Assembly: GCA_029027985.1 (NCBI GenBank)
Contig: CP119076.1
Location: 3,098,422-3,162,421, forward strand
Origin: Klebsiella aerogenes
Lineage (GTDB): Bacteria > Pseudomonadota > Gammaproteobacteria > Enterobacterales > Enterobacteriaceae
Reading direction: 5' to 3'
DNA length: 64,000 nt
In this document: one piece after another, positions 57,130 through 64,000 of the stretch
How positions within the stretch are numbered: position 1 is the first letter of the stretch
Layout: every line of letters starts with the position of its first letter
Program-made: the position numbers and the translations under genes
The notes under the pieces: model-generated
Databases searched by the model: none
Seen by the model: only the letters and a program-made list of their open reading frames with translations
What the model was told of the DNA's origin: nothing

Positions 57130-58332
57130 ATGACAGATTCCATTATCCCCCGCTTAGTATTAGCCAAAGGACGCGAGAAATCTCTGCTGCGTCGCCATCC
57201 GTGGATTTTCTCCGGCGCCGTCGCCCGGATGGAAGGTAAAGCTCGCTCCGGCGAGACGATTGATATTGTTGATTCACAGGGGAAATGGCTCGCCCGCGGC
57301 GCGTATTCGCCTTCTTCGCAAATCCGTGCCCGTGTCTGGAGCTTCGATCGCAACGAAACCATCGACAACGCCTTTTTCGAACGCCGCCTGCAGCAGGCGC
57401 AAACCTGGCGCGAATGGCTGGCGACCCGCGACGGCCTCGACAGCTATCGTTTAATCGCCGGGGAATCCGACGGCCTGCCGGGCGTGACCATCGACCGCTT
57501 TGGCGACTTCTTCGTCCTGCAGCTGCTGAGCGCCGGTGCGGAATATCAGCGCACGGCGATTGTTAGCGCCCTGCAAACCCTGTTCCCGCAGTGCTCTATC
57601 TACGATCGCAGCGATGTGGCGGTGCGTAAAAAAGAGGGGCTGGATCTGGCGCAAGGTCCAGTGGTTGGCGAACTGCCTCCTGCCCTGTTGCCAATTACCG
57701 AGCACGGTATGCAGCTGCTGGTAGATATTCAAGGCGGTCACAAAACCGGTTACTACCTTGATCAGCGCGATAGCCGTCTGGCGACCCGCCGCTACGTAGC
57801 CGATAAGCGTGTCCTCAACTGCTTCTCGTACACCGGCGGCTTTGCGGTCTCCGCGCTGATGGGCGGTTGTCGCCAGGTCACCAGCGTCGATACCTCCCAG
57901 GAAGCGTTGGATGTAGCAAAGCAAAACGTTGAGCTGAACAAGCTGGACCTGTCAAAGGCTGAGTTCGTGCGCGACGACGTCTTCAAACTGCTGCGTAAAT
58001 ATCGCGATCAGGGAGAAAAGTTCGATGTGATCGTTATGGATCCGCCGAAATTCGTCGAAAACAAGAGCCAACTGATGGGCGCCTGCCGCGGCTATAAAGA
58101 CATCAACATGCTGGCGATTCAGCTGCTGAACCCGGGCGGCGTTCTGCTGACCTTCTCCTGCTCCGGCCTGATGACTACCGATTTATTTCAGAAAATCATC
58201 GCCGATGCCGCAATTGACGCCGGGCGTGATGTACAATTTATAGAGCAGTTCCGTCAGGCTGCCGATCACCCGGTGATCGCAACCTACCCGGAAGGACTGT
58301 ATCTGAAAGGGTTTGCCTGTCGCATCATGTAA
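57130..58332 (+). CDS. rlmI: RlmI, 23S rRNA m5C1962 methyltransferase
   Basis: 400 residues (E. coli 396) from the ATG at 57130, with AGG about nine bases ahead; an in-frame upstream ATG adds 19 residues absent from the family. N-terminal PUA-like domain ([20 protein letters not shown]), then SAM fold: [40 protein letters not shown] and the [11 protein letters not shown] catalytic loop with TFSCSGLM cysteine. Divergent from yccX. Confidence 0.96.
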   Translation: MTDSIIPRLVLAKGREKSLLRRHPWIFSGAVARMEGKARSGETIDIVDSQGKWLARGAYSPSSQIRARVWSFDRNETIDNAFFERRLQQAQTWREWLATRDGLDSYRLIAGESDGLPGVTIDRFGDFFVLQLLSAGAEYQRTAIVSALQTLFPQCSIYDRSDVAVRKKEGLDLAQGPVVGELPPALLPITEHGMQLLVDIQGGHKTGYYLDQRDSRLATRRYVADKRVLNCFSYTGGFAVSALMGGCRQVTSVDTSQEALDVAKQNVELNKLDLSKAEFVRDDVFKLLRKYRDQGEKFDVIVMDPPKFVENKSQLMGACRGYKDINMLAIQLLNPGGVLLTFSCSGLMTTDLFQKIIADAAIDAGRDVQFIEQFRQAADHPVIATYPEGLYLKGFACRIM

Positions 58333-58436
58333 CTTGAAAAGCGGAACATCGCCCACACGTTACTCTCATGAATCAAACGCAAGTGAAAATGATGAGTAAC
58401 GTGAACGTGGGCGCAAGCGTTTCCCGGGAGGTGACT

Positions 58437-58754
58437 ATGATTGCCAGCAAATTTGGTATCGGCCAGCAGGTTCGCCATACGCTGTTAGGCTACCTCGGCG
58501 TGGTTGTCGATATCGATCCAGTGTATTCGCTTGACGAGCCCGCCGCAGATGAAATCGGCGCCAACGACGAACTGCGCGCGGCCCCCTGGTATCACGTAGT
58601 GATGGAAGATGAGGACGGCCAGCCGGTCCACACCTATCTCGCGGAAGCGCAACTCAGTAGCGAACCCAGCGATGAACACCCGGAACAGCCGTCAATGGAC
58701 GAGCTGGCCCAAACCATTCGTAAGCAGCTGCAGGCGCCGCGGTTGCGTAATTAG
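58437..58754 (+). CDS. hspQ: HspQ, heat-shock protein/Lon specificity factor
   Basis: 105 residues from the ATG at 58437 with GGGAGG five bases away; the 23-codon in-frame extension upstream is not conserved. [54 protein letters not shown] are the YccV/HspQ hallmarks. It stimulates Lon and alters DnaA stability. Rightmost member of the E. coli-like syntenic group. Confidence 0.95.
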   Translation: MIASKFGIGQQVRHTLLGYLGVVVDIDPVYSLDEPAADEIGANDELRAAPWYHVVMEDEDGQPVHTYLAEAQLSSEPSDEHPEQPSMDELAQTIRKQLQAPRLRN

Positions 58755-58762
58755 CCCTTCTA

Positions 58763-58785
58763 CGCCGCTCGGACGGGCGGCGTTT
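58763..58785 (+). terminator. rho-independent terminator after hspQ
   Basis: CGCCGC...GCGGCG stem followed by five T residues, right after the hspQ stop. Confidence 0.85.
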
Positions 58786-58797
58786 TTCCCCTACTCT

Positions 58798-59757
58798 TTA
58801 TTTGCGCTCTTCGACCGTGGCGGCTAACGCCTGACAAATCACGCCGTTAAACTGCGGATCCCGCTGCTGAGCTCCCGACCACCGAATATTGGCTAAATTC
58901 ATCTGCCGCGACTGGACCACGCTATTACGCGCCAGTTGATTAAAGAACGGCTGCAGCATTCCTCCCCCTTCGACGGCTTGCGCAACCAACACTGGCGAAC
59001 CATCACTGTAGCGGAAATGCTGTGCCGCAGCGGGTAGCGCTATGTTGGCAAATTGATCCCCAGCGAAACTCGCCCAGTAGTTTGCTGCATCGTAACTACG
59101 GGAAAAATTACTTTCACAGGTCGGTAGCGCGACCAGCCGCCGGGTATTTTTTTCTGGCGCTTTAAAGCTATTTTCCATCCAGCGCGCCATTCCTTCCAGA
59201 TACCATTTTTGTTTAAACACCGCGTAACCATACTGATAGAGATGGAAAAATTCATGGGCCGGAGTGACGTTACGAGCCGGTTCAAGCGCAGCATTCAGCA
59301 CAAACTTCAAACCGCAGGGAAGTTGCGTGCCGTCGCTCATCGTTTCTGAGGCTACGCGATAGAAGGCCAGACCGTTACCTTTTGGCAGCGTCAGCACGTA
59401 AACGTTGATTTGTCGGGCCTGGGCATAAATCTTCTGCCGTAACGGGAAACGCAGGCCAAGCACGCTGGAGTAGAGATATTTGGCAGCCTGGAGCTGAACC
59501 GCGATATCCTTAATGCTGTCCGGCACGCCGCTGCCCGAACTATCGTACTGGAATTTAAGGGCATCACGCCCCTGTAGGCTATAAAAAATGTGGAAGTCAT
59601 CTGCGACATATTCTTTTTCAAGAACGTGATTAAGTAATATCGATCCTTTGACGCAGCGGGATACCTGCACCATATCAGTAGCCGCTATTGACGGGAAACA
59701 AAACATCGCCAACCAACAAGTAGCTACCCATCTTGCCCATGGATTTATTCGCTGCAT
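58798..59757 (-). CDS. secreted HExxH zinc metalloprotease-like protein
   Basis: 319 residues. Signal peptide (ARWVATCWLAMFCFPSIAA, cleavage near 26). The zinc motif HEFFH stands in TPAHEFFHLYQYGY (about 167-180), with a downstream LEGMARWMENSF offering the third ligand Glu, as in gluzincins. It also has GSGVPDSIKDIAVQLQ and a cysteine-bearing C-terminus (VICQALAAT). No closer family recognised. It lies downstream of the glycosyltransferase on the same strand, 61 bp away with a hairpin between. It could process a protein made or decorated by this locus. Confidence 0.75.
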   Translation of the reverse strand: MQRINPWARWVATCWLAMFCFPSIAATDMVQVSRCVKGSILLNHVLEKEYVADDFHIFYSLQGRDALKFQYDSSGSGVPDSIKDIAVQLQAAKYLYSSVLGLRFPLRQKIYAQARQINVYVLTLPKGNGLAFYRVASETMSDGTQLPCGLKFVLNAALEPARNVTPAHEFFHLYQYGYAVFKQKWYLEGMARWMENSFKAPEKNTRRLVALPTCESNFSRSYDAANYWASFAGDQFANIALPAAAQHFRYSDGSPVLVAQAVEGGGMLQPFFNQLARNSVVQSRQMNLANIRWSGAQQRDPQFNGVICQALAATVEERK

Positions 59758-59778
59758 GGCACCGCCTCCCCCGATATT

Positions 59779-59811
59779 AACCCTCCCCTCGCTATCGTCG
59801 CCGGGAGGGTT
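59779..59811 (-). other. hairpin between glycosyltransferase and protease genes
   Basis: AACCCTCCC and GGGAGGGTT form a perfect 9-bp stem around a 15-base loop. No T run follows on the minus strand, so attenuation or mRNA stabilisation is likelier than full termination. Confidence 0.5.
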
Positions 59812-59817
59812 ACCGTC

Positions 59818-62800
59818 TTACACTACGCGTTGTTTGAGCGAAACCACGTTGAGCGCCTTATCGTCCTGCCTGTTTATCCGCTGTTCACTCTGCTGCAGCC
59901 AGTTCTCCCAGCGTCCGGCTATCGCGCTGGCGTAATAACGGCGCGCATTGCGGATGGCGGCTGCCTGCATCTCTTTTTGCAGCGCCTTATCGGAAATAAC
60001 CTGCACCAGGGCCGATGCCAACGCCTCTTCGTCGCCGTAAGGCACCAGAATTCCGGCCTGACGATCCTGCAGGATATCGCGCGGCCCGTATTTAATCGCA
60101 AAACTGATTAACGGCGTGCCGTAGACCATAGCCTCGACGGCCGACAAGGATTGCCCCTCCTGATTTGAGCACAGTACCGTGCAGCAGGCACGCTTATGTA
60201 CCGCAGCGATGTCAGAGGTAAAACCATTGATGGTGATGACGTCATCCATTCCCCATGCTTTCACCTGTTCGCTGAGATTGCGGCGCAGCGGCCCGACGCC
60301 GTAAGTCTGTAGCCGTGCGCCGGGGAGCTGCGCCGCCACTTTACGAAAAGCGTTAAACAGCATCATGTGCTGCTTCTCTTCGGAGTAACGCGCAAGGTAG
60401 ATAACCGTTTCAGAAGGCTCCTTTTGCGGGTTTACCGGGATCTTGCCGTCATCCATATGATTAGGGATAACCGTCATACACTCGCCGGGGATCCCCTCTT
60501 GCTGCAGATCCTGCCATTGCTCATCGGTGAGAACAATTAAACGGTCCACCAGATCCGGCTGCTCCAGCAAATGACGGTATGAAGCCTTAACTTTCCCGTT
60601 AAGCAACTGATGGTGTGAATGGATAATAGCGCTCAATGTACAATCCATCCGCTGCGTCGGGCGAGAGCAGATGAAATCTTTCCAGGCTTTATTTTTATCG
60701 ACGATAAAATGCCAGCGGCCATCGTCAGGCAACATCATTTCCAGCATCCACGAGAAGAACGCCTCCTGCTGGCTAAAGGATTTGACTTCGCCGCCTGGTA
60801 GCGCAACATCGATACGGGCTATTTGCAGATTCGCTTTCTTCTCGTCAAAATATTTACGCAACAGAACGCTGCCCGCGCTATCGACGTAATCTTCCACCAG
60901 CTGTCCTTGCGGACGCAGCTGATAGTTATTTTTGCCAACTGGCGCATCTGTCTTAGGCGCTACGGCCTGACGGAGTTCAACCTCACCTTTAAGCGCAGGC
61001 AGCGGAGCAATTTTCCCCGCCGCCAGACACTCGGCTAAAGCATCATAAAGATTATAAACCGGTACGGTTTCCGGCAGCGCCCCCCGCGCCTTCAGCCCTT
61101 TGACCGCGCCATGCAATTCCGGATTCCACACGGCGGTGATAAGCCAGGGCACGGTATGCAAATGCTCGACGAACAGTTTGGCGCGCCGGGTGGCGGCAAC
61201 TTCAATGCCATTACCGACGTCACGCAGGTTTTCTAACAAAAAAACCGTCGTACCCTGCGGCGCTGATGGCGCGACAACCTGCGGCTCGGGGCGTTTGCTG
61301 GCTGCCTGATAATACTTTTGGTAGGCGATATATCCCGACAGATAGTGTTCAACATCATCAATGCGCACGCGATAGCTGTGGTGGCGAATAAAGAAGCTAT
61401 TTACAATACGCGCCGGATTTTTAAAGAACATGGCCAGTTCCGGCCAAAAGAAACCATCCAACAGGTAGCGCGCTCGACACTCTAACGCCTGATAAAACTT
61501 ATCTTTATCAAACCCCTCGAGGAGATGACGCTGCGTCGGCGAAGCATCAAGGCGGGCAATCATTTCCGCGGCCGCCATCATCAGTTCCAGCAGCGTCGGA
61601 TAAGTTGTCACTCGTTGCAGCACAAAATCCAGATGACCGCGCACGTTATCCAGACCGAAGCGGAAATAGCGCTCTTGCGGACGAAAACGCGTCAATTCGT
61701 TAACGCAATAGCTCAGCCAGTGATCATGATGCTGCCAGTGTTCCTGTCGAATAAAGTAGTCAAACGCTTTCTCTACCATTTCCAGCCACTGCGGTGCCTG
61801 CGTCAGGCTATACAGACGCATCAATGCGAACGCCGCCTCGCCGTCGTAATAAATGATACGATGTTTGGCCTTTAATGAGAGATCGTTGCTGTTGAGGACA
61901 TGAACAAATTCGCCACTCTGCGCATCCTGCATAAAGGCAATACCAGTGGCCAGCTGTTCCATTAATTCAATATACTGTCGGTCGCCCGTTGTTTCAGTGT
62001 ATTTTACCAGCGCCAGAATACTGACCGCGTTGCCGCCTAGTTTTATTTCGTTTTCAACATCGCAAAGAAACGCTGCCTGTCGCCCATCGGCGAGAGTGCG
62101 AACGGAAATAAGATTGTTGACCAGGTAGCCAATCGCCCGATCAATCGCCTGACGGAGGTGCGGCTGTTTGGTCGCCTCCCATCCTTCTATCAGCGAATAG
62201 GTAGAGCTGGCGTGACGTAAGGCATTATAGGAACGTACCGGGCGGTCGAAGCAGGGGAACCATCCATAGTAATAAAGCCCATCTTTTTTTACCTGGCGGG
62301 CTAAATAATCGCTCCCCTTTTTAATCACATCCGTCAGACAGCTTTTTTGCCATTCATCGCCGATAACGCGGTAACCGGAGCTGCGGCCGCTATGCTCAAT
62401 AAGCTTCGCGCCGCTACGGTCACAGAAGATCGAGCGAGTTTTGAAACGCCACAGTATCTGCTGCGGATCGCTCGGCCAGCTCAGACTTTGTTTAAAGCGC
62501 CGTTGACCGTAGTTCTCCAGATTGACACCATTCGGTGCCGCAACGCCATTATCTCCATCATACAGTAAGGCATTCGCTGCGATTTCTTGCTCGAGAATCG
62601 CCTGGTTAAATTGCGCATCAAAAGAAAGACCGAAGCGGAAATAATTGCGTTTGGTGATGCTAAGTTTCTTCTGTAAGTTTTCCCAACTTAATTTTTCAAC
62701 GCTATCGACAATATCAATACGCAGCCACTGTGGCTCATTATCCTGTTTTTTACGCCACTCCTGCAGGGCTCTCGCGCCGGTAAGCCAGGCTTGATCGAAA

Positions 62801-62952
62801 CTGGCGGCCGTTGCCACCTGAACATGCGCCCGCGCCTTGCTATCACTGACGCTAAAAAAGATGACCCACCCAGGATAATCAGCAGGCAGCGCGGTCGTTT
62901 TTAATGGTTTGCTCTGAAAACAAGCCTGTTGTAATAAATCGCTTAATGCCAT
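59818..62952 (-). CDS. large two-domain glycosyltransferase
   Basis: 1044 residues from the ATG at 62952 (GGAG seven bases upstream). No signal or membrane segment, so cytoplasmic. Residues about 200-570 form an alpha-helical toroid-like region ([54 protein letters not shown]). The C-terminal 400 are a GT-B, GT4-type transferase of TagE/GtfA style: [90 protein letters not shown]. Such enzymes glycosylate surface polymers or adhesins. It is 54 bp from the HlyD-type exporter gene, so it probably acts on its cargo. Confidence 0.82.
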   Translation of the reverse strand: MALSDLLQQACFQSKPLKTTALPADYPGWVIFFSVSDSKARAHVQVATAASFDQAWLTGARALQEWRKKQDNEPQWLRIDIVDSVEKLSWENLQKKLSITKRNYFRFGLSFDAQFNQAILEQEIAANALLYDGDNGVAAPNGVNLENYGQRRFKQSLSWPSDPQQILWRFKTRSIFCDRSGAKLIEHSGRSSGYRVIGDEWQKSCLTDVIKKGSDYLARQVKKDGLYYYGWFPCFDRPVRSYNALRHASSTYSLIEGWEATKQPHLRQAIDRAIGYLVNNLISVRTLADGRQAAFLCDVENEIKLGGNAVSILALVKYTETTGDRQYIELMEQLATGIAFMQDAQSGEFVHVLNSNDLSLKAKHRIIYYDGEAAFALMRLYSLTQAPQWLEMVEKAFDYFIRQEHWQHHDHWLSYCVNELTRFRPQERYFRFGLDNVRGHLDFVLQRVTTYPTLLELMMAAAEMIARLDASPTQRHLLEGFDKDKFYQALECRARYLLDGFFWPELAMFFKNPARIVNSFFIRHHSYRVRIDDVEHYLSGYIAYQKYYQAASKRPEPQVVAPSAPQGTTVFLLENLRDVGNGIEVAATRRAKLFVEHLHTVPWLITAVWNPELHGAVKGLKARGALPETVPVYNLYDALAECLAAGKIAPLPALKGEVELRQAVAPKTDAPVGKNNYQLRPQGQLVEDYVDSAGSVLLRKYFDEKKANLQIARIDVALPGGEVKSFSQQEAFFSWMLEMMLPDDGRWHFIVDKNKAWKDFICSRPTQRMDCTLSAIIHSHHQLLNGKVKASYRHLLEQPDLVDRLIVLTDEQWQDLQQEGIPGECMTVIPNHMDDGKIPVNPQKEPSETVIYLARYSEEKQHMMLFNAFRKVAAQLPGARLQTYGVGPLRRNLSEQVKAWGMDDVITINGFTSDIAAVHKRACCTVLCSNQEGQSLSAVEAMVYGTPLISFAIKYGPRDILQDRQAGILVPYGDEEALASALVQVISDKALQKEMQAAAIRNARRYYASAIAGRWENWLQQSEQRINRQDDKALNVVSLKQRVV

Positions 62953-63006
62953 TTCAAATCTCCATACATTGAAAATTTCACCAAACATGAAGCCAACTTG
63001 TGGGTA

Positions 63007-64000
63007 TTACCTTTCTCTCAGTGCTTCCCTCGCGCGATTAAATGGTTTCACCAAATAATCCATAACCGTCTTCTCGCCGGTTTTAATATCAACCGTGGCG
63101 ATCATCCCCGGGCCGATTAAAAAACGCTTGCCGCGTTTATTTTCCAGATAGTTGTGATCGGTACGGATGAACACCCGATAGTAATAAACCTCGGGTTTTG
63201 CCTCGTCCTGGATAGTGTCAGGGGAGATCGTCTCAACAACCCCGTTGAGCGCGCCATAGATGGCATAATCATAGGCAGTGATTTTCACTAGCGCCTTCTG
63301 ATCGGGATGAATAAAAGCAATATCGCGCGGTGAAATACGCGCTTCAATTAATAGCCGGCCGTCGATCGGCACAATCTCCATCAGCTCGCCGTTCGGTGCG
63401 ATAACGCCGCCAATAGTATTAACCTTAATATTTTTGACGATCCCCTGCACCGGTGAGCGCACAGTCAGGCGAGCAACGGAATCCGCCCGGCCTTTAATCA
63501 CCTCGGCAAGGCTGGCGACGTCTGCATTGGCCTTCGATAACTGCTCGCGAGCATCAACGTAGTAGCGGGTATTAAGATCGATTTTTTTTAACTCAATATC
63601 GGCCGCCTGTTGACGCAGGCGCAGAACCTCCACGTTACTGGCAGCACCGGTTTTGGCCAGTTTTTCATTTATTGCCAGCTCGCTGTTCACCAGAGAGAGC
63701 GACTGTTCAAGCTGACGCATCGACTTCGTTAACTGATCCCGACGGCTATGATAGAGGCGGGTCTCCTCCGCCAGCAGCCCCGGCCAGGCTTTCAACGACG
63801 GCGGGAATACCAGTGGTTGATTATTAACCTCGGCAGTCAGGCGAATACTCGCCGCTAATGACGCACGATATTTCGCCTGACTCTCACCAACATTGGATTC
63901 GCTACGGGTGGGATCCAGACGCGCGACAATCTGTCCGGCCGCCACCCTGCTACCTTCGCGGACGTTAAGCTCGGTTAAAATCCCGCCGTCCAGCGTCTGT
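63007..64000 (-). CDS. HlyD-family type I secretion membrane fusion protein (5' end beyond window)
   Basis: The minus frame is open to the window edge; 330 residues are visible. Biotinyl-lipoyl half-motif LDGGILTELNVREGSRVAAG with QIVARLDPTRSESNVG, a long coiled coil (DQLTKSMRQLEQSLSLVNSE), then VRSPVQGIVKNIKVNTIGGV and the HlyD C-terminal IDGRLLIEARISPRDIAFIH and GMIATVDIKTGEKTVMDYLV. It bridges an ABC transporter and TolC for one-step export of large proteins such as adhesins. The ABC and outer-membrane genes are probably just outside the window. Followed by the glycosyltransferase. Confidence 0.92.
   Translation of the reverse strand, partial: QTLDGGILTELNVREGSRVAAGQIVARLDPTRSESNVGESQAKYRASLAASIRLTAEVNNQPLVFPPSLKAWPGLLAEETRLYHSRRDQLTKSMRQLEQSLSLVNSELAINEKLAKTGAASNVEVLRLRQQAADIELKKIDLNTRYYVDAREQLSKANADVASLAEVIKGRADSVARLTVRSPVQGIVKNIKVNTIGGVIAPNGELMEIVPIDGRLLIEARISPRDIAFIHPDQKALVKITAYDYAIYGALNGVVETISPDTIQDEAKPEVYYYRVFIRTDHNYLENKRGKRFLIGPGMIATVDIKTGEKTVMDYLVKPFNRAREALRER

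Overview
This is a chromosomal segment of an enterobacterium in the Klebsiella/Enterobacter/Raoultella neighbourhood. The evidence is the order hspQ-rlmI-yccX-tusE-yccA-serT at 53.4-58.8 kb, which matches E. coli, the close protein similarity of the flagellar genes to E. coli/Salmonella, a cynTS/cynR locus, and REP-like palindromes. Klebsiella aerogenes, the motile Klebsiella, is my best guess. This is inference; no species marker was tested.

Left flank, 1-7.3 kb: a truncated NepI-like MFS exporter, an exported cyclophilin-fold protein and a divergent LysR regulator. These are followed by a scarred, AT-richer strip: an HxlR regulator relic, an unknown membrane-associated protein with a tiny overlapping two-helix partner, a GNAT acetyltransferase, a dead tyrosine recombinase, an intact HNH nuclease and a frameshifted DpnII/MboI-type nuclease domain. 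It reads as a decayed mobile or defence island.

Core, 7.4-35.3 kb: one continuous flagellar and chemotaxis supercluster. Going outward from the divergent flgB/flgA point, flgBCDEFGHIJKL runs left on the minus strand and flgAMN runs right. flgN converges on flhE, with a 77-bp tandem palindromic array between them. On the minus strand, transcription then runs flhDC, motAB, cheAW, two chemoreceptors, cheRBYZ, flhBAE. E. coli keeps the flg and flh/mot/che blocks far apart; here they are fused. FlhDC is the master activator, FlgM the anti-sigma-28 factor, and three textbook sigma-28 promoters are visible (flgM, flgKL, receptor operon). The receptor next to cheW carries the serine-binding residues of Tsr rather than Tar. 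The second receptor has a Tap-like framework but the same amino-acid-binding helix.

Right of flhD, 35.3-50.7 kb: about 1.2 kb of AT-rich non-coding DNA, a tautomerase with a divergent LysR regulator, cynTS with cynR and a beta-hydroxyacid-dehydrogenase-like gene, a membrane protein/lipoprotein sugar-dehydrogenase pair, another LysR, a Tat-exported M20 amidohydrolase, an LptA-like periplasmic protein, two small envelope proteins, a CSS-EAL c-di-GMP phosphodiesterase and a class A acid phosphatase.

50.7-53.5 kb is a second scar, abutting serT: a LysM-like/pore-forming effector interrupted by one in-frame amber codon, its likely membrane immunity partner, a broken phage Q antiterminator and the C-terminal stub of a phage integrase next to the tRNA 3' end.

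Right end, 53.7-64 kb: an Opp/Mpp-type peptide-binding protein and the conserved core genes yccA, tusE, yccX, rlmI, hspQ. Last comes a minus-strand group: an HlyD-type membrane fusion protein (cut by the window edge), a 1044-residue two-domain glycosyltransferase and a secreted HExxH metalloprotease. It looks like part of a type I export and glycosylation locus for a surface protein.
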